DNA of 5,064 nt from assembly GCA_015657395.1 (NCBI GenBank), contig JADLKI010000001.1:70118-75181 (forward strand). Reading direction: 5' to 3'. The notes below the pieces were generated by a model, which had not been told where the DNA came from, did not search any database, and saw only the letters and a program-made list of their open reading frames with translations. The position numbers were made by a program, and so were the translations under genes. This document shows, one piece after another, positions 1-5,064 of this stretch (positions are counted from its first letter, which is position 1; each line of letters starts with the position of its first letter). The DNA comes from Spirochaetales bacterium (GTDB taxonomy: Bacteria; Spirochaetota; Spirochaetia; Treponematales; Rectinemataceae).

Positions 1-39
1 CCCGAATTCTCCAAGGAAGACACCGATTTTATAGATTAA
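1..39 (+). CDS. C-terminal fragment of an unidentified protein
   Basis: The frame starting at base 1 is open and ends with TAA at 37-39, giving the tail PEFSKEDTDFID. This hydrophilic, acidic end is plausible for a real protein, and a plus-strand gene ending here would be convergent with the caspase gene that ends at 107. Twelve residues are too few to identify a family. The call rests only on the open frame and on the lack of any competing gene, so it could be chance. Confidence 0.4.
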   Translation, partial: PEFSKEDTDFID

Positions 40-43
40 AGGG

Positions 44-58
44 CGCTCGCCGCGAGCG
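44..58. terminator. Possible GC hairpin between convergent genes
   Basis: Bases 44-50 (CGCTCGC) and 52-58 (GCGAGCG) are perfect inverted repeats around one base, so a real hairpin would form as about six pairs with a three-base loop. It lies in the 67-bp gap between the stop at 39 and the stop of the convergent caspase gene at 107. No T-run follows on the plus strand; on the minus strand only a broken stretch (CCCTTTAATCT) follows. A weak or bidirectional terminator is possible, but the sequence is not a textbook one. Nothing else is apparent in the gap. Confidence 0.3.
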
Positions 59-106
59 ATTCCTCGCGCGCGATTCACATCGCAAAACCCCGAAAGACCA
101 GCGACG

Positions 107-1114
107 TCAGCGATCGTCTATGAGCGCGAAATCGCGCAGGCTTCCGGTGATGTGGGGAATGAATTTCTCATCCTCCGAGATGCTCGAATCCGATGCAAGT
201 TTTGTTTTCGCGTAGTTGTAGGCCTCGATGCACGAGAGCACATCGTCGCCGTCGGAGTCGCCCTTCATCGTGCCGCTCGAATTCGTCTCGGCGGACTGCA
301 GGAAATAATACGTGAAGATGCCGTGGCCATAGCTTGAGGCTTCCAGTGATTCTTCCGCCCATCCTGCCGCGGAGATCACGAGGGGCGCGGTGGAGGAGCC
401 TGACGAGGCGGCGGCCGCGTTCTGCGCGAGAAGCTCGCCGAAGCGGAAGAACATCTCCAGGGCCGACGATGTCGATATGCTCGTAGATGTAAAAGGCCCC
501 TGTTGCACTTCAGTGTCGGTGATGCTGTCGACGGAATCCCCCGAATCGACGAAGTCGCCGGAGTAGCAGGAGTCGAGGACGACCAGCTTGTTGGTCGCCG
601 TGACCACGTCGAGCCAGTCCGAGAACTCGCTGGTCGAGATCATGCTGTCATAGGTCGAGCCGTCGAAATCGCTCGGCACAATGTAGGCGTCGTCGGAGCT
701 GTCGATGCTGCCGTGGCCCGAATAGTAGAAGAGGAAGGTCGTCGTGTCGCTCGGCACGGCCGCGAGCGCAGCCTCGATCGCGGCCTTCGTCGCGTACTGA
801 TTGGTCGACTCGTTCGATTCGGCGGTCAGAAGTGTCACGGTCCAGCCGGCGTCCTCCAGCATCTCCTTCATCGAGTCGGCGTCGGCGACGCAGTAGCTCA
901 AATCGTTTACGCTGCTGTTTATGTAGTCGTTTATTCCCACGATAACCGCATACTTCGTCCCGCTGAATGACGACGCGCTGGAAGGAAACAGGTCGCAGCC
1001 AGAAAAGGTGAGCGCGAATGTCGCCGCCAGGGCGAGCAGGACGATTGCGCGCAGGGCCGGGCGTCTGTGGCCGGGTCCCGGGTTTTTCCCACAGGGTTTT
1101 TGTTCAGAACGCAT
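107..1114 (-). CDS. Caspase-family (peptidase C14) lipoprotein
   Basis: This 335-residue protein is a predicted lipid-anchored cysteine protease of the caspase/metacaspase fold. Residues 1-22 are basic, residues 23-36 are hydrophobic, and Cys40 follows L-T-F-S-G; Phe at -3 is unusual but tolerated in spirochaete lipoboxes. The p20-like domain starts at TKYAVIVGINDY (53-64). The catalytic His is H134 in YYSGHG and the catalytic Cys is C183 in LDSCYSGDF, so both dyad residues are present. A Ser/Asp/Ala-rich linker (about 188-242) precedes the p10-like part, with VISAAGWAEES (246-256) and GHGIFTYYFL (263-272). Residues 287-298 resemble an EF-hand loop. The ATG at 1114 has AGGGG six bases upstream and is the only Met before the signal segment. 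It overlaps the end of the upstream beta-barrel gene by 11 bp, which implies coupled translation. The family is clear; substrate and role (envelope proteolysis, stress, cell death) are unknown. Confidence 0.9.
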   Translation of the reverse strand: MRSEQKPCGKNPGPGHRRPALRAIVLLALAATFALTFSGCDLFPSSASSFSGTKYAVIVGINDYINSSVNDLSYCVADADSMKEMLEDAGWTVTLLTAESNESTNQYATKAAIEAALAAVPSDTTTFLFYYSGHGSIDSSDDAYIVPSDFDGSTYDSMISTSEFSDWLDVVTATNKLVVLDSCYSGDFVDSGDSVDSITDTEVQQGPFTSTSISTSSALEMFFRFGELLAQNAAAASSGSSTAPLVISAAGWAEESLEASSYGHGIFTYYFLQSAETNSSGTMKGDSDGDDVLSCIEAYNYAKTKLASDSSISEDEKFIPHITGSLRDFALIDDR

Positions 1115-1688
1115 ATCGTACCCCTATGTTGATTGTGGAGATGATGCTCTGGCCGTCGGCGCGGTAGGCGAATTCTACGGGGAGGGCTGCGGAGAGAGCC
1201 CAGCCCTTCGACAGTTCCAGTTCCCATGAGGCCCTGACGAGCCACGATATGTAGGCGTTGTAGAGGCTTGTCTGAGTGTAGTTCGCCACGTTCCCGAGCA
1301 CCGCCGCCGAAACGAGGAAGGTCTGGCTCCGCGACAGTATGAAGTTGTCCGTATTGAGGCCGATGCCCAGCTCGGGCCCAGCCCGAAGGCGCTCCAGGCC
1401 CTGTAGCGCGAGCCGTCGGAGAGCCAGTTCGACGCGGCCATGTCGATGAACTGTCCCCGCAGCCCGGGAGAATCAGCATCGAAGTCTCGTCGCCGAGGGG
1501 TATGTGGAATGCCCAGCTCGCGTCGGCCGAGAGGCTCCATCCATAGTGGTGGCCCATATCCGTGGTGGAGGTGCTCGTCCACGCATTCGCAAAACCAGCG
1601 TAAAAGTTGAGTGCCGGAAGGGCAGTGGCTCTTCCCGCTCCAAAGATACCCAAAAAGCAATTAGGATGGCAAACTTGGTGTGCTTCAT
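1104..1688 (-). pseudogene. Small outer-membrane beta-barrel protein, frameshifted
   Basis: As sequenced, no single frame spans this gene, but three frames join into one convincing protein of about 195 residues. Piece one (from ATG 1688) gives MKHTKFAILIAF. After a break near 1649-1656 piece two gives LGIFGAGRATA, completing a signal peptide with an A-T-A cleavage motif, and continues to about 1468. After a break near 1462-1468 piece three gives LRGQFIDMAASNWL and on. After a break near 1374-1379 piece four runs to GVRYAF and TGA at 1104-1106. Alternating hydrophobic/polar strands rich in Trp, Tyr and Gly, plus a terminal Phe, are typical of outer-membrane barrels; the size suits an eight-stranded OmpW/OmpX-like barrel. 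Each break needs one extra base. Without repair the product would stop at 1473 after 71 residues. An in-frame upstream ATG at 1709 is less likely given the promoter position. Specific family and ligand are unknown. Confidence 0.7.
1121..1125 (-). promoter_or_regulatory. Ribosome binding site of the caspase gene
   Basis: On the minus strand AGGGG lies six bases before the ATG at 1114. It sits inside the last codons of the beta-barrel gene, so ribosomes finishing that gene could reinitiate here. It supports the chosen start. Confidence 0.6.
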
Positions 1689-1689
1689 C

Positions 1690-1728
1690 TTGCCGATACG
1701 CTCCTGCATAGTTATTGTTGATTATATT
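1690..1728 (+). promoter_or_regulatory. Possible divergent promoter for the SH3b-DUF445 operon
   Basis: A plus-strand promoter must lie before 1765. Two weak options are visible: TTGCCG (1690-1695) with a 17-bp spacer and TATTGT (1713-1718), or a better -10 box TATATT (1723-1728) without a recognisable -35. Both overlap the minus-strand promoter, so the two operons may compete for or share regulation. The exact site cannot be fixed from sequence alone. Confidence 0.3.
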
Positions 1729-1749
1729 TATTTTTTCTTCTTGAGTCAG
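1721..1749 (-). promoter_or_regulatory. Sigma-70-type promoter for the barrel-caspase operon
   Basis: On the minus strand CTGACT (1749-1744, four of six matches to TTGACA) is followed by a 17-bp spacer and a perfect TATAAT (1726-1721). Transcription would begin near 1714, then AGGAG (1705-1701) and the ATG at 1688. That makes 1688 a better start than 1709, which would leave almost no leader. The surrounding 30 bp are strongly AT-rich in an otherwise GC-rich window. Confidence 0.55.
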
Positions 1750-1764
1750 AGAGTGACCATATTT

Positions 1765-2139
1765 ATGAAGAAAATTTCATTATCTTTAATAATCATTCTC
1801 GTCTCGATACTGATTTCGGCCGGTATCGCGGGCTGTAAACCCCGGATACGCCTGCCTGAGGACAAGAGCCTCGGAGGCGGCAACCAGTGGCTCGTGGTCT
1901 CTTCGCTGTACTGTCAGCTGAAATCGGAGCCTTCCGGCTCCTCCCGCGATTTGGGCATCCTCAGAAGGGGGATGGTGCTGAAGATTGCGGAGAGCAAATT
2001 CAGCACAGACGAGGGCGACCAGGGGACACTCTGGTTCCAGGTTCAGGATTCGGGGCAGTCCGGCTGGGTTTCCATTCGGGAGGTCAACACCTACTCCAGC
2101 GAAGCCCAGGCCCGCAGTGCAGCGCTCAGGATGGAATAG
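1765..2139 (+). CDS. SH3b-domain lipoprotein
   Basis: This 124-residue protein is predicted to be lipid-anchored on the periplasmic side. It begins MKKISLSLIIIL, has a hydrophobic stretch to residue 20 and a good lipobox I-A-G-C with Cys24. The mature part (about 41-110) looks like one bacterial SH3 (SH3b/SH3_3) domain: an early strand WLVVSSLYCQLKSEPS, a turn with LGILRRGMVLKI (63-74), then LWFQV (89-93) and SGWVSI (99-104), the usual W-x-x-V and G-W-V signature. Such domains often bind peptidoglycan peptides or proteins, but no enzyme domain is attached, so it may be an adaptor or cell-wall sensor. The frame is open further upstream, but only as antisense to the barrel gene; ATG 1765 gives the clean signal peptide. 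The RBS is weak (GAGAGTGA about 10 bases before the ATG). The stop lies one base before the DUF445 gene, so the two form an operon. Confidence 0.8.
   Translation: MKKISLSLIIILVSILISAGIAGCKPRIRLPEDKSLGGGNQWLVVSSLYCQLKSEPSGSSRDLGILRRGMVLKIAESKFSTDEGDQGTLWFQVQDSGQSGWVSIREVNTYSSEAQARSAALRME
2128..2131 (+). promoter_or_regulatory. Ribosome binding site of the DUF445 gene
   Basis: AGGA lies nine bases before the ATG at 2141 and overlaps the last codons of the SH3b gene, whose TAG is at 2137-2139. This supports the 2141 start and translational coupling. Confidence 0.5.
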
Positions 2140-2140
2140 C

Positions 2141-3690
2141 ATGGACTTCGTCAAGACTTGGATAATGCCGCCGGTCATAGGCGCCATTATCGGATATTTC
2201 ACGAACTGGCTCGCCATCAAGATGCTCTTTCGGCCCTACAAGACCATTCGCATCGCGGGGATACGCCTGCCTTTTACGCCGGGGATTCTCCCGCACGAGA
2301 AGGATAAGCTCGCGCTGAGCATTGGAGATACGGTCGCCAAGGAGCTCCTCACCCCCCAGGTGATCACAGAGAGGTTCCAGTCGCCCGAAATCCAAAAGAC
2401 GGCGGCCAAGGCGGTGAGGACGGCCCTCGAGGGGGTCCTCGGCCAGGATGTCGGGCGCCTCTTCTCATCCGAGAGCGCGTTGGCCGATCCCGCCGGCCCC
2501 GACAGGGGGGATGAATCCTCGCTCTCTCGCCAGCTGATGGCATCGCTGCGCCGTCTCGTCCATTCGGCGGATATTCAGGCCTCCATAAAGGGAATTTTTG
2601 CCGAGTTCCTGGCCCGTATGGGCGAGTTTGAGGTGCGCGATTTTATATCGAAGGAGCAATTTGTCGGCGCAATAATAAAAGCGGCCTCTTCTCTCGAGGG
2701 CAAAGATATCTCCAGATTCATCGAGCCGGAAGGAGGGCCCAACCCGCGCCATCTGCTCCATGCTCTTGCGGAGCTTCCGCCGGATGCGACAATCCGTGCC
2801 CTCACCGACGCCGTCGTCCCCAGGGCCTATGAGTATTTCTTGCCGCACATCGACGATTTTCTGCACAACGATGAATTCAGGGCGCGCCTTGAAACAGAGG
2901 CGCTCGCCTTCGTGAAGAGGGCGCTCGACCGTCTCGGAACCTTCCAGCGCTTCTTCGTGTCCATTGCCGGCTACGACGCGAAGATAGCCCAGACCATGCC
3001 CGAGACTATTGAGGATCTCATCCAGACAATAGAGCAGGTGCTCAGGGAGCCCTCGACTCCGCAAAAAATATCGGAAGCGCTGTGCGCGGCCCTGATCGCC
3101 CAGCGCGCAAAGGCCGATGCGTCTCACACCCCCGAATCGGTCCGCGGGAAGAGGGGAGCATTCTCGATACGGCGCTTGTGTCCCTCAGAGAGTCCTCCGA
3201 GGAGCTGCGGCAGAGGGCAGAACAGAGCTACGACCGCCTCGCCGGGCTGCAGATAAAGGAGCTCATAGGCATATCCGTCTCCGCAGAGGAGGTCTCCGGT
3301 TTTGTCTTCTCGGCCTTTGTGCGCACCATCGAGAACGAGGGCGGCCAGTCCTCCACGACGATCGGCGCACTGTTTGTGCAGGTTTTAAGGGAATCCGCAA
3401 AAGGCAAGACAATAGCGGAATTTTGTGGCATCCGCAGCGAGGAAATAGAACAGATTTCGCTGACCCTCGCGAGCGCTCTCCTGAAACTGATAGAGACCCG
3501 CATGCCCCGCCTCGTCGAAGCCATGGACATTCCATCGATGGTCTCCGAGAAGATCGACAGCCTCGACATGAAGGAGGTGGAGCGCATAGTGCTGCAGGTC
3601 GTCAAAAAAGAGTTGGCGTGGATCACATGGCTCGGCGGTATTCTGGGAGCAATGATAGGCTTTATTCAGAGTATAATTTCAATTTTGTAA
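2141..3690 (+). pseudogene. DUF445-family membrane protein, one frameshift
   Basis: The N-terminus is diagnostic of DUF445: a membrane segment with IGAIIGYFTNWLAIKMLFRP (13-32) followed by LPFTPGILPHEKDK (43-56). A long, charged, mostly helical region follows, and the C-terminus is hydrophobic (WITWLGGILGAMIGFIQSII, just before the end), matching the family pattern of membrane segments at both ends. The first frame is good to about residue 335 (near 3140-3160). The continuation, beginning around REEGSILDTALVSL, lies in the frame one base back and runs to TAA at 3688-3690. One added base in the C- or G-runs at 3129-3157 would give an intact protein of about 516 residues. As sequenced, the first frame ends after unrelated residues at 3256. 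The molecular function of DUF445 is unknown to me; an envelope role is inferred from topology and the preceding SH3b lipoprotein. A sequencing error seems more likely than a dead gene because both halves look well conserved. Confidence 0.85.
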
Positions 3691-5020
3691 ATTCGGCGCA
3701 CAAGTAGAATGAGCCCGTGACGAGGAGGCTCGCGCCCTTTTCCCTCGCGGTGGAGACCGCCTTTTGGATCGCCTCCTCCGTGCTTTCGAGAAGAACCGCA
3801 GCCGGACTCCGTCTCTGAAAACTCGCGAATACGGCACTCGGTGTGCTCTGCTTGAAGGTCCCGGGCTTCGTGACGACGATCGCTTCAAAGTAGGGGGCGA
3901 GGAGTTCGGCCATCTCGTCGTGCCTTTTGTCGTAGGCGCAGGCGAAGAGCAGCACTCTGGGCTCCGGTGCGAGCTGCAGAAACGTGGAGAGTATGGTGCG
4001 GATCGACTCGGGGGTGTGCGCCCCGTCGAGCACGGTGAACGGCGACCTGGAGACGATTTCGAAGCGCGCGGGCATCGACGCGGAGGCGAAGCCCCTCTGC
4101 ATCTGCCCGGAGCTCAGGGGAACGGGCAACAGGGAGAGCGCAAACGCGGCGAGCGCCATGTTGCCGGCATAGACCGAACCCACGAGCGATGTCCTCAGCT
4201 CCAGCGAATCTTCGGTCATCAGGGCGCGGAGGGCCGGCGGCGAAGTCTCGGTCGTACCGAGCCTGCAGCGGGTGCCAGCCGTGTCGACGCTGGTCTGGGA
4301 GAACAGGACATCGCGTCCGACGACAAAGCAGGGCGCGTCCATGGCCTTTGCCTTGCCGCTGATCACCTCGAGCGCGTCGGGCCGCGGCTGAATCGTGCAG
4401 ACCGGCACGTTCTTCTTTATTATTCCCGCTTTTTCCGCGGCGATGAGGGGTATCGTCACGCCGAGGAACTGCGTGTGCTCGAGCTCTATGGGCGTGATCG
4501 CGCACACGTCGGGCGAGACAATGTTCGTCGAATCGAGCCGCCCTCCCAGCCCAACCTCGATGACCTGGGCATCCAAGCCGGCCAGACGGAATGCGCAGAA
4601 GCCGATGAGGGTCGTCAGCTCGAAGTAGGTCGGCAGCTCGCCGCCATAGAAGGATTCCGCGGTTTTTCCCTGCACGAGCGGGAAGACTTCGTCAGCGGCC
4701 TTCAGGATAATCTCGTCCGGCATCTCCAGTCCCGCCTCGGTGATCCGCTCTTTCCAGGAGATTATGTGGGGAGAGGTATAGAGACCGGTCCGCAGGCCCG
4801 AAGCCTGAAGCGCCTTTGCGATGAGCGTCGCCACGGAGCCCTTGCCCTTGGAGCCGGCGACATGGACCGTGATTCTGCCAAGGTGCGGATTTCCGAGCTC
4901 GCTGGCCATCCAGCGCATGCGGTCGAGCTTGAATTCGGTCGCCTGGCCTTTCTCGACATTGACATATCCCAAAACGAAGGCGTACACCTCGTCGATGGAG
5001 GTAAAATGTCCGGCATTCAC
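3662..5020 (-). CDS. folC: Folylpolyglutamate/dihydrofolate synthase FolC
   Basis: FolC is a cytoplasmic Mur-ligase-family enzyme that adds glutamate to folates with ATP and, in bifunctional forms, joins glutamate to dihydropteroate to make dihydrofolate. This 452-residue protein has the ATP-binding loop VAGSKGKGS (54-62), the YTSPHIISWKERI loop (81-93), EVGLGGRLDSTN (155-166), ELEHTQFLG (179-187), AAEKAGIIKK (194-203), the C-terminal-domain start LDGAHTPES (331-339) and TGSFYLCAE (435-443). Length and domain order are normal. Two small departures are Thr instead of the more usual Asn in DGAHNP, and P-A-R-F-E where many members have P-G-R-x-E. The GTG at 5020 is provisional: no good RBS is near, and the frame stays open to the window edge (reading ...LDERSSLAHALY), so the real start may lie beyond. 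A TGA in another frame overlaps the GTG as GTGA, as in coupled genes. Whether it is mono- or bifunctional cannot be seen. Its 3' end overlaps the DUF445 gene by 29 bp. Confidence 0.93.
   Translation of the reverse strand: MNAGHFTSIDEVYAFVLGYVNVEKGQATEFKLDRMRWMASELGNPHLGRITVHVAGSKGKGSVATLIAKALQASGLRTGLYTSPHIISWKERITEAGLEMPDEIILKAADEVFPLVQGKTAESFYGGELPTYFELTTLIGFCAFRLAGLDAQVIEVGLGGRLDSTNIVSPDVCAITPIELEHTQFLGVTIPLIAAEKAGIIKKNVPVCTIQPRPDALEVISGKAKAMDAPCFVVGRDVLFSQTSVDTAGTRCRLGTTETSPPALRALMTEDSLELRTSLVGSVYAGNMALAAFALSLLPVPLSSGQMQRGFASASMPARFEIVSRSPFTVLDGAHTPESIRTILSTFLQLAPEPRVLLFACAYDKRHDEMAELLAPYFEAIVVTKPGTFKQSTPSAVFASFQRRSPAAVLLESTEEAIQKAVSTAREKGASLLVTGSFYLCAEFTKLKLYSE
3747..3765 (+). terminator. 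Possible terminator downstream of the DUF445 gene
   Basis: GCGGT (3747-3751) and ACCGC (3756-3760) form a five-pair stem with a GGAG loop, followed by CTTTT (3761-3765). It lies 57 bp past the DUF445 stop on the plus strand. It sits inside the folC coding region, so codon content alone could explain it, and the stem and T-run are short. Confidence 0.25.
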
Positions 5021-5064
5021 ATACAGAGCATGCGCAAGGCTGCTCCGTTCGTCAAGAGAGGGCC

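Noticed and set aside
503..970. 155-residue plus-strand open frame
   Set aside because: It lies entirely antisense to the caspase gene, has Arg/Val/Gly-rich composition typical of a GC-rich shadow frame, and contains no recognisable motif.
1504..1764. N-terminal extension of the SH3b lipoprotein frame
   Set aside because: It is antisense to the barrel gene and crosses the promoter region; starting at 1765 gives a clean lipoprotein signal.
2465..3127. 220-residue minus-strand open frame
   Set aside because: It mirrors the DUF445 gene, which has clear family motifs on the other strand.
3129..3157. Programmed -1 ribosomal frameshift in the DUF445 gene
   Set aside because: No slippery heptamer in phase and no obvious downstream stem were seen, and the nearby barrel gene has similar breaks that suggest missing bases.
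3601..3612. Minus-strand T6 run as a folC terminator
   Set aside because: No convincing GC stem precedes it; it is explained by Lys codons in the DUF445 gene.
3082..3690. Separate 202-residue gene after the DUF445 gene
   Set aside because: Its first residues are unlike any natural N-terminus, and its body supplies the missing C-terminal half of DUF445, so it is the frameshifted continuation.
3885..4505. 206-residue minus-strand open frame inside folC
   Set aside because: It is on the folC strand but out of frame, with an Arg/Ala/His-rich shadow composition; folC motifs cover the same DNA.

Overview
The window looks like ordinary chromosome from a GC-rich, diderm (Gram-negative-type) bacterium. 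Two predicted lipoproteins and a small outer-membrane beta-barrel that ends in phenylalanine support a diderm envelope. A spirochaete is my best guess: one lipobox has the relaxed form (F-S-G-C) that spirochaetes tolerate, and the FolC N-terminal region recalls treponemal FolC from memory. No marker gene settles the taxonomy.

Layout. Bases 1-39 hold the last 12 codons of a plus-strand gene. A 67-bp gap with a small GC hairpin separates it from a convergent minus-strand pair: an outer-membrane beta-barrel gene (1688 to 1104) followed by a caspase-family (peptidase C14) lipoprotein gene (1114 to 107). The two overlap by 11 bp. A short AT-rich divergent promoter region (about 1689-1764) separates this pair from a plus-strand pair: an SH3b-domain lipoprotein (1765-2139) and, one base later, a DUF445-family membrane protein (2141-3690). 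The DUF445 gene runs tail to tail into folC (minus strand, 5020 to 3662), overlapping it by 29 bp. FolC is the folate-pathway housekeeping gene and may continue past the right edge.

How the genes may work together. Both divergent pairs encode envelope proteins (barrel plus lipid-anchored caspase; SH3b lipoprotein plus DUF445 protein). Close spacing and overlaps imply co-transcription and translational coupling within each pair. A functional link between the pairs is only suggested by their shared intergenic region.

The main oddity is a cluster of four single-base reading-frame breaks, three in the beta-barrel gene and one in the DUF445 gene. Each is repaired by adding one base at or near a short homopolymer, while the caspase, SH3b and folC genes are intact. 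Missing bases in the sequence or assembly are the simplest explanation; real decay of the barrel gene is the alternative. I see no CRISPR array, transposon, tRNA, rRNA or clear novel defence system. The lipid-anchored caspase with an EF-hand-like loop, coupled to a barrel gene, is the most interesting biology here.
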